NCBI GenBank assembly: GCA_036306585.1
Contig: JAXJZF010000006.1
Span: 124,001 to 188,000 of the forward strand
Source of the DNA: Aphodovivens sp036306585
Lineage (GTDB): Bacteria > Actinomycetota > Coriobacteriia > Coriobacteriales > Eggerthellaceae
Reading direction: 5' to 3'
DNA: 64,000 nt
Under the pieces are notes generated by a model. That model saw nothing but the letters and a program-made list of their open reading frames with translations. It had not been told where the DNA came from and searched no databases. Shown here piece after piece: positions 32,364-41,185 of this stretch. Each line of letters begins with the position of its first letter. Position 1 is the stretch's first letter. A program made the translations under genes and the position numbers.

Positions 32364-33830
32364 ATGATCGCGAAGTTCTCCGGTTCCCCGTTGAAGGTGA
32401 AAAGCCTCGCGGGACGTATCTTCCTCAGCTTCCTGGCATTCGTCATCGTGGCGATCGTGGTGGTGGCCGTCGTGCTCACGGCGGTGTTCTACCTGTTCAA
32501 CGCCGGCGAGATGGAAGATGAGATGCTGCGCCAGACCCAGGATGCCGCAGCCATGCTCAACCAGGCGCCCGACGACGAAACCGAGGTGCAAGACCTCAGG
32601 GCCCAGTTCGACGGCGAGATGCGCTACACCCTCATCAACTCCGACGGCGAAGTGCTCTACGACAGCGATGCCGACGAAAGCACCATGGAAAACCATTCGG
32701 ACCGCCCCGAGTTCGCCGGCGCCGTGCAGGATGGCGAGGCGGTGACGGTCCGCTACTCCGACACGCTCCAGACCGACACCGTGTACGCCGCCGTGCTGCT
32801 GGATGACGGCGACGTGGTGCGGCTTTCCCAGTCGCGTGCCTCGCTGGTGGCGTTTCTAGGCAACATGGTGGTCCCCGCGGTGGTGGTCACGCTCGTTGCC
32901 GCTGTGCTGGTGTTCGTGGTGTCGCGGCTGCTCACCAAAATCATCATGAAGCCTATCGACGCTCTGGACTTCTCCAGCCCGTTGGAAAATGAGATCTATG
33001 CCGAGATGGACCCGCTGCTGTTCCGCATCGACGAGCAGCAGCGCCAGCTCAAGCAGCAGAACATCGAGCTCGCGCAGGCCGAGAGCATGCGCCGCGACTT
33101 TTCCAGCAACGTGAGCCATGAGATGAAGACGCCACTGCAGGTGATCTCGGGCTACGCCGAGCTCATGAAAAACGACATGGTCGATCCGGAGGATCGCCGC
33201 AAGTTCGCCGGCCTCATCTACGAGGAGGCGCAGGCCATGCGCTCGCTCATCAACGACGTGCTCACGCTGTCGCGTCTCGACGAGACCACTCTGCAGCAAA
33301 CCGATGCCAAGGCGATCGACCTTTCCGCTCTGGCCCGCCGCGTGCGCATGCGCCTAGAGAGCTTCGCCGCCGAGCAGGTGGTGCGCGTGAAGGTGACCGG
33401 CGATCCGGCCTACATCATGGGCAACGAGACCATGGCCGAGGAGATGCTGTACAATCTGATGGAGAACGGCATCCGCTACAACCACGCGGGCGGCGAGGTG
33501 CATATGGCCATCACGCACGAGCGCCCCGAACGCGGCGGCATCTTCGCCGAGGGGGGGCGCATGGAGGCGCCCAATGGCATCGTCGTAGTACGCGTGACCG
33601 ACACTGGCGACGGCATCCCCGAGGAATACCGCGAGAAGATCTTCGAGCGCTTCTTCCGCGTGGACAAAAGCCGTTCGAAGGACACCGGCGGCACCGGCCT
33701 GGGCCTCGCCATCGTCAAGCACACCACGCTGTACCACCACGGCACCATCGCCGTGGACAGCGAGGAGGGCAAAGGCACCACGTTCACGCTGCGCTTTCCC
33801 GCCGTCGAGTCTCTCGACGAAGGCGAGTAG
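32364..33830 (+). CDS. sensor histidine kinase (PhoR-like)
   Basis: This is the membrane sensor paired with the preceding regulator. The 488-aa protein has two membrane segments (about 17-45 and 165-195) flanking an extracytoplasmic sensing region of about 120 residues. A short linker follows, then the dimerisation domain with His252 in NVSHEMKTPLQVISGY. The ATPase domain has N-box EMLYNLMENGIRYN, DTGDGIP and GGTGLGLAIV. All catalytic motifs are intact. The extracytoplasmic region is acidic and of no recognised type, so the signal is unknown. Confidence 0.93.
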   Translation: MIAKFSGSPLKVKSLAGRIFLSFLAFVIVAIVVVAVVLTAVFYLFNAGEMEDEMLRQTQDAAAMLNQAPDDETEVQDLRAQFDGEMRYTLINSDGEVLYDSDADESTMENHSDRPEFAGAVQDGEAVTVRYSDTLQTDTVYAAVLLDDGDVVRLSQSRASLVAFLGNMVVPAVVVTLVAAVLVFVVSRLLTKIIMKPIDALDFSSPLENEIYAEMDPLLFRIDEQQRQLKQQNIELAQAESMRRDFSSNVSHEMKTPLQVISGYAELMKNDMVDPEDRRKFAGLIYEEAQAMRSLINDVLTLSRLDETTLQQTDAKAIDLSALARRVRMRLESFAAEQVVRVKVTGDPAYIMGNETMAEEMLYNLMENGIRYNHAGGEVHMAITHERPERGGIFAEGGRMEAPNGIVVVRVTDTGDGIPEEYREKIFERFFRVDKSRSKDTGGTGLGLAIVKHTTLYHHGTIAVDSEEGKGTTFTLRFPAVESLDEGE

Positions 33831-33992
33831 GCGGCGCCTCGCCGCCGCACGCGGCGGCCCGCGATCCGCGTTTTCGGCGGAATCGTTGCATTCGCCGTGT
33901 GACGAGGGCTTCGTCTTCCCAAGCTTCGCATTCGCGGCAGTGCCTTCGTTGTCAAGTCTTTTCTTTGCGGGCAACTGACGTATACTCGGGGT

Positions 33993-34168
33993 AGGTCCTA
34001 CCCTCGGATCCATACTTACTGCGATGGACCGATGTATATTGCCTAGGGAGCTCTAGATTGCCCGTGAAACGGAGATTCGCATCCGTTGATGCGAAAGCCG
34101 GGAAGCAGGCTGCGAGCACCCACCTGTTGAGGTGGGTTCATCCTTCTGGCCGGGGGTGGGGCTTTTCT
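33993..34168 (+). ncRNA. ssrS: 6S RNA
   Basis: 6S RNA mimics an open promoter and sequesters housekeeping RNA polymerase. TATACT (33981-33986) puts the start at 33993. The first 15 bases (33993-34007) pair without a break, allowing G-U, with 34150-34164, forming the closing stem of an RNA of about 175 nt. The tail is GGGGCTTTTCTG. Inside are a long imperfect rod and a hairpin ACCCACCT/AGGTGGGT (34118-34137), as in many Gram-positive 6S RNAs. The next gene is rarA; in Bacillus a 6S gene also lies near the rarA homologue (established knowledge). No reading frame here is credible. Confidence 0.8.
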
Positions 34169-34195
34169 GTTCCGCGTGCCCCCGGCACGCGGAAC
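34169..34195 (+). terminator. hairpin after 6S RNA
   Basis: GTTCCGCGTGCC (34169-34180) and GGCACGCGGAAC (34184-34195) form a perfect 12-bp stem with a CCC loop, followed by CGCTTTCTG. It probably backs up termination of 6S RNA. Confidence 0.65.
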
Positions 34196-34420
34196 CGCTT
34201 TCTGCTGCTTATGCTTCACCTGCGCGACAAAAGGATGCGCGGCGTGCGCGGGGCGGGGTGCCTCGCGCACGGTTTCCGCAGCGCCTTCAACGCGTTCCAA
34301 ATAAAGCAAGGACCTGTCTGGGCACGTGGCGCCCCGACCCCGCAGGGAATATTTGCAAGCGGTTTTGCCTAACCGTCGCGGATCGCATGCTTGCGGGGCG
34401 GCTGTGATAGGATGCGGGGC

Positions 34421-35767
34421 ATGGAAAATCTGTTTTCGGAAATCGAGACCCAGGCGCGCTCTTCGGTGGCGCCCCTTGCGGTGCGCATGCGTCCGCGCAC
34501 GCTCGATGAGCTGGTGGGTCAGGACGACGCCGTCGGCCCTGGCAGCTGGCTGCGCTCGGCGATCGAGCACGACCAGCTGAGCTCCATCATCCTGTACGGC
34601 CCGGCGGGCACGGGCAAGACCTCGCTTGCGCATGTGATCGCCTTGACTACTCATGCCGCCTTCGTGGAAGTGTCTGCCATCGGCGGCACGGTTTCCGACC
34701 TTCGTCGCGAGATCGATGCCGCGGAGAAGCGCCTGACCATGAGCGGACTGCGCACCATCCTGTTCGTCGATGAGATCCACCGCTTCAACCGCAGCCAGCA
34801 GGATTCGCTGCTGCATGCGGTGGAGGACCGCGTCATCGTGCTGGTGGGAGCCACTACGGAGAACCCGTTTTTCGAGGTGAATTCGGCGCTCATCTCGCGA
34901 TCGCGCGTAGTCGAGCTGCACAGTCTGGCGGATGCGGATATCGAGCGCCTGTTGGACAACGCGCTCGCCGACGAGCGCGGGTTGGGCGGCTGCTATGCGC
35001 TCGACGACGACGCGGAGGCCGCCATCGTGCTCCTGGCTGGCGGCGATGGCCGCGCGGCGCTCACCACGTTGGAGCTCGCTGCCGGCATGGTGGAGGCGGG
35101 CACGCCGGAAAATCCCGCGTGCATCCCCGAGGAGACCGTCCGCGCCGCGACGCCGCATCGCAGCCTGCCCTACGACAAGAACAAGGACATTCACTACGAC
35201 GTCATCTCGGCGTTCATCAAGTCGATGCGCGGGTCCGATCCCGATGCTGCCCTGTATTGGCTCGCTCGCATGATCGATGGCGGGGAAGACCCCAAATTCA
35301 TCGCCCGGCGCATGTTCATTGCAGCGTCCGAGGACATCGGCAACGCCGATCCGCAGGCGCTTCTGGTCGCCGAGGCAGCGTTCCGCTCGGCGGAGGTGAT
35401 CGGCTACCCCGAATGCCGCATCAATCTTGCGCAGGCGGCCATCTACCTGGCCCTGGCCCCTAAGAGCAATGCCGCCGAGGCGGGCATCGACGCCGCGCTG
35501 CACGAGGTGCGCAACGGCCCGGCGCGCAAGGTGCCCGACCATCTGCGCGATCGCCATCGCCCCGGCTCCGAAGACTACGGCGCCTACCTGTACCCGCACG
35601 ACTTCCCCGGCGGCTGGGTGGATCAGCGCTACCTGCCCGAGGGCCTCGAGCGCGGATGCTTCTACCACCCTTCCGATCGCGGATGGGAGGCCTACCGCAC
35701 CGATGCCGCCGCCCGCGACAGGGTGCCGATCCGGCGTAGGAACGGCGGCGGCGAACCGTCCGCATAG
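34421..35767 (+). CDS. rarA: replication-associated recombination protein A (RarA/MgsA AAA+ ATPase)
   Basis: RarA acts at stalled replication forks. The start at 34421 (MENLFSEIE) is preferred over an upstream ATG at 34391, whose residues do not fit. The 448-aa protein has LAVRMRPRTLDELVGQDD, Walker A GPAGTGKTS, Walker B ILFVDEIHRFN, the GATTENPFFEVNSALISR sensor region and the C-terminal tetramerisation domain (DIHYDVISAFIKSMRGSDP). ARRMFIAASEDIG and PDHLRDRH are also typical. The 225-base region between 6S RNA and this gene contains no credible gene; a weak purine-rich leader precedes ATG. Confidence 0.96.
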   Translation: MENLFSEIETQARSSVAPLAVRMRPRTLDELVGQDDAVGPGSWLRSAIEHDQLSSIILYGPAGTGKTSLAHVIALTTHAAFVEVSAIGGTVSDLRREIDAAEKRLTMSGLRTILFVDEIHRFNRSQQDSLLHAVEDRVIVLVGATTENPFFEVNSALISRSRVVELHSLADADIERLLDNALADERGLGGCYALDDDAEAAIVLLAGGDGRAALTTLELAAGMVEAGTPENPACIPEETVRAATPHRSLPYDKNKDIHYDVISAFIKSMRGSDPDAALYWLARMIDGGEDPKFIARRMFIAASEDIGNADPQALLVAEAAFRSAEVIGYPECRINLAQAAIYLALAPKSNAAEAGIDAALHEVRNGPARKVPDHLRDRHRPGSEDYGAYLYPHDFPGGWVDQRYLPEGLERGCFYHPSDRGWEAYRTDAAARDRVPIRRRNGGGEPSA

Positions 35768-35886
35768 GCCGGGCTTCCCCCTATCGTCAACAGGTGCGCA
35801 TCATTCCGCTTTCCGCAGGCAATCGGGACGTTTCTTACTGCTCGAACGTGCTATAGTGAATTATTCGAGCGGACCAGGAGGCCATC

Positions 35887-36609
35887 GTGGATTTCAATCA
35901 ATTCATCAGCATCATCTATGTTGTTCTGGGCATCGTTCTCGTGTGGCTCGTCATCGAGGTCGTCGTCACCGTGCGTCGCACGCGCAAGACCGTCGACGAG
36001 CTGAAGCAGCAGGTGGAGCCCACATTGCAACATGTGGAGAGCATCACCGCTTCGTTTGAGCCGGTGGCGAAGAAAATCGATCCGCTGGTCGACCGTGTGT
36101 CGCTGACCGTCGACGCCGCCAATTTGGAGATCATGCGTCTCGATCAGATCCTCGAGGACGTGGGCGAGGTGACCGATTCCGTGTCGTCGACCGTCTCCAC
36201 CGTCGATGCCATCGCCAGCGCGCCCATGGATCTGGTCAACAACGTCACCTCGAAGGTGAGGGGGGCGTTTCGCGCCCGCGGCGCCAGCGAGGAATCCGTC
36301 GCGTTGGGCGATCGGAAAGCCGAGAACGCGCGCAAGGAGCGCGAGGAACAGGAAGACGTCGATCGCGAATCGAAGCGATTCCGCGCCGCCGAGCGCATCA
36401 AGAAGATGCGCGAGGGCGGGAAGGACGATTCCTCGGAGGATGCCCCCGCCGCATCCGACGTCTCGCAAGAAGAGGGCTATTTCACCTACGGTGCCCAGCA
36501 AGCTGCACCCAAGGAGGCATCGGCCGTTCCCGCACCGACGGACGAGCCGGCTCCGTTCGAGCCGGGCTTCGAGCCCGCCGCCCCCGAGACCGAAGAACAG
36601 CAGGCGTAG
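35887..36609 (+). CDS. DUF948-like membrane-anchored coiled-coil protein
   Basis: The 240-aa protein starts at GTG after AGGAGG (35877-35882). It has one N-terminal membrane helix (about 6-28, IIYVVLGIVLVWLVIEVVV). A long amphipathic region follows with heptad-like spacing (VDELKQQVEPTLQHVESITASF through LVDRVSLTVDAANLEI), resembling DUF948 general-stress proteins. Then comes a charged helix (ARKEREEQEDVDRESKRF) and an acidic Pro/Glu-rich disordered tail. It lies seven bases before the AI-2E-family transporter gene, so they form one unit. Function is unknown; a cell-envelope scaffold is a guess from shape. Confidence 0.75.
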   Translation: MDFNQFISIIYVVLGIVLVWLVIEVVVTVRRTRKTVDELKQQVEPTLQHVESITASFEPVAKKIDPLVDRVSLTVDAANLEIMRLDQILEDVGEVTDSVSSTVSTVDAIASAPMDLVNNVTSKVRGAFRARGASEESVALGDRKAENARKEREEQEDVDRESKRFRAAERIKKMREGGKDDSSEDAPAASDVSQEEGYFTYGAQQAAPKEASAVPAPTDEPAPFEPGFEPAAPETEEQQA

Positions 36610-36615
36610 CCGCCC

Positions 36616-37932
36616 ATGTCCATTTCGAACGGGTTTGATTATTCCACCTTTGATCCCGAAACGCGTCGCCGCGCGGTGAACGCGCGCCGTCGGTTCCTGG
36701 GCGTGTGGACCGCCGTCGGCGCCATTTTGCTGCTGGCGGTGGTAGTGTACCTGCTCAACGTGCTCTCCACGCCCGTCGGCGTGGTCATCTGGGCCACCAT
36801 CATCGTGTTCTGCCTGCGCGGCATCGTCAACGGCCTCGAGAAGCACGGCGTCAACCGCGGCCTGGGCACGGCAATCGCCTACGTGGTGATGATCGTGGTG
36901 CTTGGCGTGGTGTTCTTCCTCATGTTCTCCCCTATCTTCGGCTTCGGCGACCAGTTCGCCAACTTGGTGGAAAGCATCCCTGGCTATGTGCAGAGCACCA
37001 TCGACTGGGGCAATTCCCTTTACGAACGCTATGCGAGCGTGCTCGAGAACGAAAGCGTGCGCCAGGGCATCAACGATGTGCTGTCGTCGTTGGGCGCATG
37101 GGCGACCAACTTCGCCAGCGAAAGCGCCACGAGCGCCATCGGCATCGGCGCCGGCATCGCGAACAGCCTTGTGGCGGTCGGCTTCGGCTTGGTCGTGGCG
37201 TTCTGGGTGCTCATGGAGCTGCCGGCGCTAGGCAGGGAATGCAAGCGCCTGGTGGGCCCGAAGCGCCAGGAGGACCTCGAGATGCTGCACGTCACCTTCA
37301 CGCGCGTGATGGGCGGCTACATCAAGGCAACGCTTGTGCAGTGCGCCATCATCGGCGTGGGCTGCGGGATGTGTTTCGCCATCGTGGGCATCCCCAACTA
37401 TGCCGCGTTGGGCGTCATCGCCGGCATCCTGAACATTGTCCCGGTGGTCGGCCCGTGGCTGGGCGGCGCACTCGCCGCCGTGGTGGGCGTGTTCGTGAGC
37501 CCGCTGGCTGCCGTTGTGGCCTTGCTGGGCACCATCGCCATACAGCAGATCGTCTACACGTTCGTCTCCCCGAAGATCATGTCGAACTCAGTGGACGTCC
37601 ACCCGGCGCTCACCTTGGTTGCGTTGCTTGCCGGCTCCGCCATAGGCGGTGCGATGAGCGGGCTGATCGGTTCCGTTTTCGGCATGTTGGTGGCGATTCC
37701 GGCCGTGGCCGTTGCGAAGGCGGTTTTCGTGTATTATTTCGAGAAGCGCACCGGCAGGCGATTGGTGGCAGCGGACGGCGTGTTCTTTAAAGGGGCCCCG
37801 TCGGAGGGCGACGCGGTGGATCCGCTGGCGGACGTCGCTGCCCCGCATCCCGACTCCACCGGCTCGATGGAGCGCATCCAGGCACGCAAGGAACGCGCCC
37901 AGCGTCTTGCCAGGCATCGGCGCAAACGCTAG
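36616..37932 (+). CDS. AI-2E family transporter (YdbI/PerM family)
   Basis: This polytopic membrane protein belongs to PF01594, named for TqsA but including Na+/H+ antiporters and sporulation permeases. The 438-aa protein has about eight segments, and the family core VGIPNYAALGVIAGILNIVP with VVGPWLGG. QQIVYTFVSPKIMSNSVDVH and PALTLVALLAG follow. A hydrophilic C-terminal tail of about 60 residues is basic at its end. It is followed by an intrinsic terminator. The substrate cannot be inferred; AI-2 export should not be assumed. Confidence 0.88.
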   Translation: MSISNGFDYSTFDPETRRRAVNARRRFLGVWTAVGAILLLAVVVYLLNVLSTPVGVVIWATIIVFCLRGIVNGLEKHGVNRGLGTAIAYVVMIVVLGVVFFLMFSPIFGFGDQFANLVESIPGYVQSTIDWGNSLYERYASVLENESVRQGINDVLSSLGAWATNFASESATSAIGIGAGIANSLVAVGFGLVVAFWVLMELPALGRECKRLVGPKRQEDLEMLHVTFTRVMGGYIKATLVQCAIIGVGCGMCFAIVGIPNYAALGVIAGILNIVPVVGPWLGGALAAVVGVFVSPLAAVVALLGTIAIQQIVYTFVSPKIMSNSVDVHPALTLVALLAGSAIGGAMSGLIGSVFGMLVAIPAVAVAKAVFVYYFEKRTGRRLVAADGVFFKGAPSEGDAVDPLADVAAPHPDSTGSMERIQARKERAQRLARHRRKR

Positions 37933-37956
37933 GCTCGTGCCCACTGGAAGCTGCAT

Positions 37957-37987
37957 CCGCCCGGTTTCGCTAGCCGGGCGGTTTTAT
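37957..37987 (+). terminator. intrinsic terminator before alaS
   Basis: CCGCCCGG (37957-37964) pairs with CCGGGCGG (37974-37981), loop of 9 nt, followed by TTTATT. It ends the DUF948/AI-2E-family unit. Confidence 0.88.
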
Positions 37988-38038
37988 TGCGGCGTGGGCG
38001 ATCGCGCTGCTGCGCACGGCGGGCGTTGCGAAGCGTCC

Positions 38039-38072
38039 GGTAAGGAAAAGGGGCGCCCGGCGCCCGGTAAGG
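38039..38072 (+). repeat. direct repeat flanking a GC palindrome in the alaS leader
   Basis: The heptamer GGTAAGG occurs at 38039-38045 and 38066-38072, each preceded by CC. Between them GGGCGCC (38051-38057) and GGCGCCC (38059-38065) form a near-perfect palindrome. It ends 20 bases before alaS. A role in alaS control is possible but unsupported by any known motif. Confidence 0.4.
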
Positions 38073-38091
38073 CTAGAAGGCAGTTGCAAGA

Positions 38092-40725
38092 ATGAAGTAC
38101 ATGACCACAGCGGAGATCCGCGAAAAATACCTCCGGTTCTTCGAGGAGAAGGGCTGCAAGCGCATGCCTTCGTCCTCGCTTATCCCCGACGATCCCAGCC
38201 TGCTGCTCACCAGCGCGGGCATGGTGCAGTTCAAGCCGTATTTCCTCCATGTGAAAGAGCTTGACCCCGCCTACATCGGCACCACAACGGTGCAGAAGTG
38301 CGTGCGCACCAACGACATCGACATCATCGGCACCACCGGCCGCCACCTCAGCTTCTTCGAGATGCTGGGCAACTTCAGCTTCGGCAAGTACTTCAAGAAG
38401 GAGATGTGCGCGTGGGCCTACGAGTTCTCCACCGAGGTGCTGGAGCTCCCCAAGGAGCGCCTGTACTTCACGGTGTTCGAGGACGATGACGAGACCATCG
38501 AGATCTGGAAGGAGCTAGGCGTCCCGGCAGACCATATCTCCAAGCTGGGCGAAGAGGACAACTTCTGGCGCGCTGGCCCCACCGGCCCGTGCGGCCCCTG
38601 CTCCGAGATCTACTTCGACCAGGGCCCCGAGTTCGGCTGCGGTAGTCCTGACTGCGCGCCGGGCTGCGACTGCGATCGTTTCCTGGAGTACTGGAACTGC
38701 GTGTTCACCCAGTACGACGGCCAGGAGGACGGCACGCTGGCGCCGCTTCCCACCAAGAACATCGACACCGGCATGGGCCTCGAGCGCATCGCTGCCATCA
38801 TGCAGGGCGTGCAGTCCAACTACGAGACCGACGGCCTGCGCAGCCTCATCGCCGTGGGCGAGCGCCTGTCGGGCAAAACGTATAAGGAAGACGCCGCCAC
38901 CGATCTTTCGCTGCGCATCGTGGCCGATCATAGCCGCAGTGTCACGTTCATGATCGCCGACGGCATCCTGCCTTCCAACGAGGGCCGCGGCTACGTGCTG
39001 CGTCGCCTGCTGCGCCGCGCGGTGATGCACGGCCACAAACTGGGCATCGAGGGTCCGTTCCTGAAGAACTACATCGATGCCATCATCGGTCAGATGGGAA
39101 GCGTCTATCCCGAGATCGTCGACAACCGCGAGCTGGTGGAGTGCGTGGTGCTCTCCGAGGAGGAGCGCTTCGGCGCCACGCTGCGCCAGGGCCAGGCCTA
39201 CTTGGCCGACGAACTGGCGAAGCTTAGCGGCACGGTGCTGGCCGGCGAAACCGCCTTCACCCTGCACGACACCTATGGCTTCCCGGTGGAGATCACCGAG
39301 GAGATCTGCGCCGAGCAGGGCATCACGGTGGACGCCGAGGGCTTCGAGGCGTGCATGGAGCAGCAGCGCGAGCGCGCCCGCGCCGCCAACGTGAAGGACG
39401 CCGAGGCCGCCTGGAGCACCTACGGCGGCATCCATGCCGACGTCCTGAAGCAGGTGGGCCCCTCCGAATTCGTGGGCTACGGCGAGCTGAAGTGCCAGTC
39501 CAACGTCGTCTCGATCATCAAGGACGGCCAGCAGTCCGACCAGCTGGCCGAAGGCGAGGAAGGCGAGATCGTCCTGTCCTCCACGCCGTTCTACGCCGAG
39601 ATGGGCGGTGAGGTGGGCGACACCGGCACCATCTGCACGGCGTCCGGCGCGATGGCCCAGGTGGTCGACACCAAGGCGCCCGAGAAGGGCCTGGTGTGCC
39701 ATGTGGTGAAAGTGGAGCATGGCACCCTGCGCGTGGGCGATTGCGCCAACCCGCAGGTGGATGAGCGTCGCCGCGCTCGCATCGCGCGCAACCACACCGC
39801 CACGCATATCCTGCACGCAGCACTGCGCCAGGTGCTGGGCGATCATGTGAAGCAGGCAGGCTCCTACGTGGGCCCCGACCGCCTGCGCTTCGATTTCACT
39901 CATTTCGAGGCCACCACGCCTGAGCAGCTCGCCGAGGTGGAGCGCGTGGCCAACGAGGAGGTCATGAGCGCCATTCCCATGCGCATCTACGAGACTTCGC
40001 TCGACGAGGCCCGCGCCTCCGGCGTTACCGCGCTGTTCGGCGAGAAATACGGTGACACCGTGCGTGTGGTGGAAGCGGGCGACTTCTCCCGTGAGCTGTG
40101 CGGCGGCTGCCATGTGGGCAACACCGCCGAGATCGGCCTGATCAAGATCGTCTCCGAGTCCAGCGTGGGTGCGAACCTGCGCCGCATCGAAGCGGTGACC
40201 AGCTACGATGCGCTGGCCTACCTCAACGGCATGGAAGCCGAGCTGAAGCGCACTGCTGCCGAGCTGAAGGTGAAGCCGACCGAGGTCGCCGAGCGCGTCA
40301 AGGCCAACCTCGCCGCCCTCAAGGAGTTCGAGGCGCTGCAGAAGCAGAGCCGCCAGCGCGCGGCGGAGGGCAACGTCGCCGAGCATATGGATGACCTCAT
40401 CGATGCCGGCTATCCCGTGGTGGTCACCCGCATCGACGGGTTGGACACCGGCGGGCTGCGCAACGCATGGGATATCCTGCGCTCGCGCATGGAGGCGCCC
40501 GGCGCCTGCGTCATTGGCACGGTCAACGACGGCAAGCCCGTCGTCATGGCGGCAGCGACCGATGAGGCGGTGGCTGCCGGGTTCAACGCGGGCGCCGTCA
40601 TCAAGGCCATCGCCGGCAACATCAAAGGCGGTGGCGGTGGCAAGCCCACCATGGCCCAGGCAGGCGGCAAGGACGCTTCCGGCATCGATGCCGCGCTGGA
40701 GGCCGCCCGCGAGATGCTGCGCTAG
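38092..40725 (+). CDS. alaS: alanyl-tRNA synthetase
   Basis: This enzyme charges tRNA-Ala and edits mischarged Ser/Gly. The 877-aa class II synthetase has the N-terminal aminoacylation domain (EIREKYLRFFEEKGCKR, PTGPCGPCSEIYFDQG). The editing domain carries zinc ligands HTATH (in NHTATHILHAAL) and CGGCHV. The C-terminal DHH-related C-Ala domain ends GGGGGKPTMAQAGGKD. Length is normal. ATG 38092 is taken; ATG 38101 is three codons in and cannot be excluded. It begins a long run of same-strand genes to efp, with ruvX three bases after its stop. Confidence 0.98.
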   Translation: MKYMTTAEIREKYLRFFEEKGCKRMPSSSLIPDDPSLLLTSAGMVQFKPYFLHVKELDPAYIGTTTVQKCVRTNDIDIIGTTGRHLSFFEMLGNFSFGKYFKKEMCAWAYEFSTEVLELPKERLYFTVFEDDDETIEIWKELGVPADHISKLGEEDNFWRAGPTGPCGPCSEIYFDQGPEFGCGSPDCAPGCDCDRFLEYWNCVFTQYDGQEDGTLAPLPTKNIDTGMGLERIAAIMQGVQSNYETDGLRSLIAVGERLSGKTYKEDAATDLSLRIVADHSRSVTFMIADGILPSNEGRGYVLRRLLRRAVMHGHKLGIEGPFLKNYIDAIIGQMGSVYPEIVDNRELVECVVLSEEERFGATLRQGQAYLADELAKLSGTVLAGETAFTLHDTYGFPVEITEEICAEQGITVDAEGFEACMEQQRERARAANVKDAEAAWSTYGGIHADVLKQVGPSEFVGYGELKCQSNVVSIIKDGQQSDQLAEGEEGEIVLSSTPFYAEMGGEVGDTGTICTASGAMAQVVDTKAPEKGLVCHVVKVEHGTLRVGDCANPQVDERRRARIARNHTATHILHAALRQVLGDHVKQAGSYVGPDRLRFDFTHFEATTPEQLAEVERVANEEVMSAIPMRIYETSLDEARASGVTALFGEKYGDTVRVVEAGDFSRELCGGCHVGNTAEIGLIKIVSESSVGANLRRIEAVTSYDALAYLNGMEAELKRTAAELKVKPTEVAERVKANLAALKEFEALQKQSRQRAAEGNVAEHMDDLIDAGYPVVVTRIDGLDTGGLRNAWDILRSRMEAPGACVIGTVNDGKPVVMAAATDEAVAAGFNAGAVIKAIAGNIKGGGGGKPTMAQAGGKDASGIDAALEAAREMLR

Positions 40726-40728
40726 GCC

Positions 40729-41142
40729 GTGCGCGTCCTAGCACTCGATATCGGCGAGGTTCGCGTGGGGGTTGCGGTGAGCGACCCCGGAGAACGCGTG
40801 GCCTCGCCGATCTGCGTTCTGCCGGCGCAAGAGGTCGTCTCCTGCGCGAAGACGTTTCGCCGCGTGCTGGAGGACTGGGAGCCCGAGCTGCTGCTATGCG
40901 GGCTGCCCTACACGCTGGCGGGGGAGGAGGGTCCGCAGGCCGCGCGCATCCGCAAGGCGGCCGATGCCATTTCCGCCGCATGCGGCATTCCCCATGAGTT
41001 CGCCGACGAGCGTTTAAGCTCGGCCGAAGCTAAACGGAGTTTGCGTGAAAAGGGGTTGAGCGAAAAGCAGATGCGCGGAAAAGTAGATATGATAGCGGCA
41101 AGTGTGTTCTTGCAGGCGTGGCTCGATGCCCGCCGCGCATAA
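40729..41142 (+). CDS. ruvX: RuvX/YqgF family pre-16S rRNA nuclease
   Basis: The family is an RNase H-fold nuclease implicated in 5' maturation of 16S rRNA and annotated as a Holliday junction resolvase. The 137-aa protein has LALDIGEVRVGVAVSD with the first acidic residue, LLLCGLPYTLAGEEG, ADERLSSAEA and the final KVDMIAASVFLQAWLD with the last Asp. The start is GTG, three bases after the alaS stop. The alaS-ruvX-mltG order is widely conserved. Confidence 0.93.
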   Translation: MRVLALDIGEVRVGVAVSDPGERVASPICVLPAQEVVSCAKTFRRVLEDWEPELLLCGLPYTLAGEEGPQAARIRKAADAISAACGIPHEFADERLSSAEAKRSLREKGLSEKQMRGKVDMIAASVFLQAWLDARRA

Positions 41143-41185
41143 CCCTTCGAAGTACCTAGCAGCACCGAAGAACTAAGGAGCCTCT

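Noticed and set aside
34058..34372. A 104-codon plus-strand frame
   Set aside because: It overlaps the 6S RNA and its hairpins and has no family likeness.
38515..40386. Long minus-strand frame opposite alaS (similarly 4292-5587 opposite guaB and 55283-56932 opposite feoB)
   Set aside because: All are antisense shadows created by strong third-position GC bias in conserved genes.
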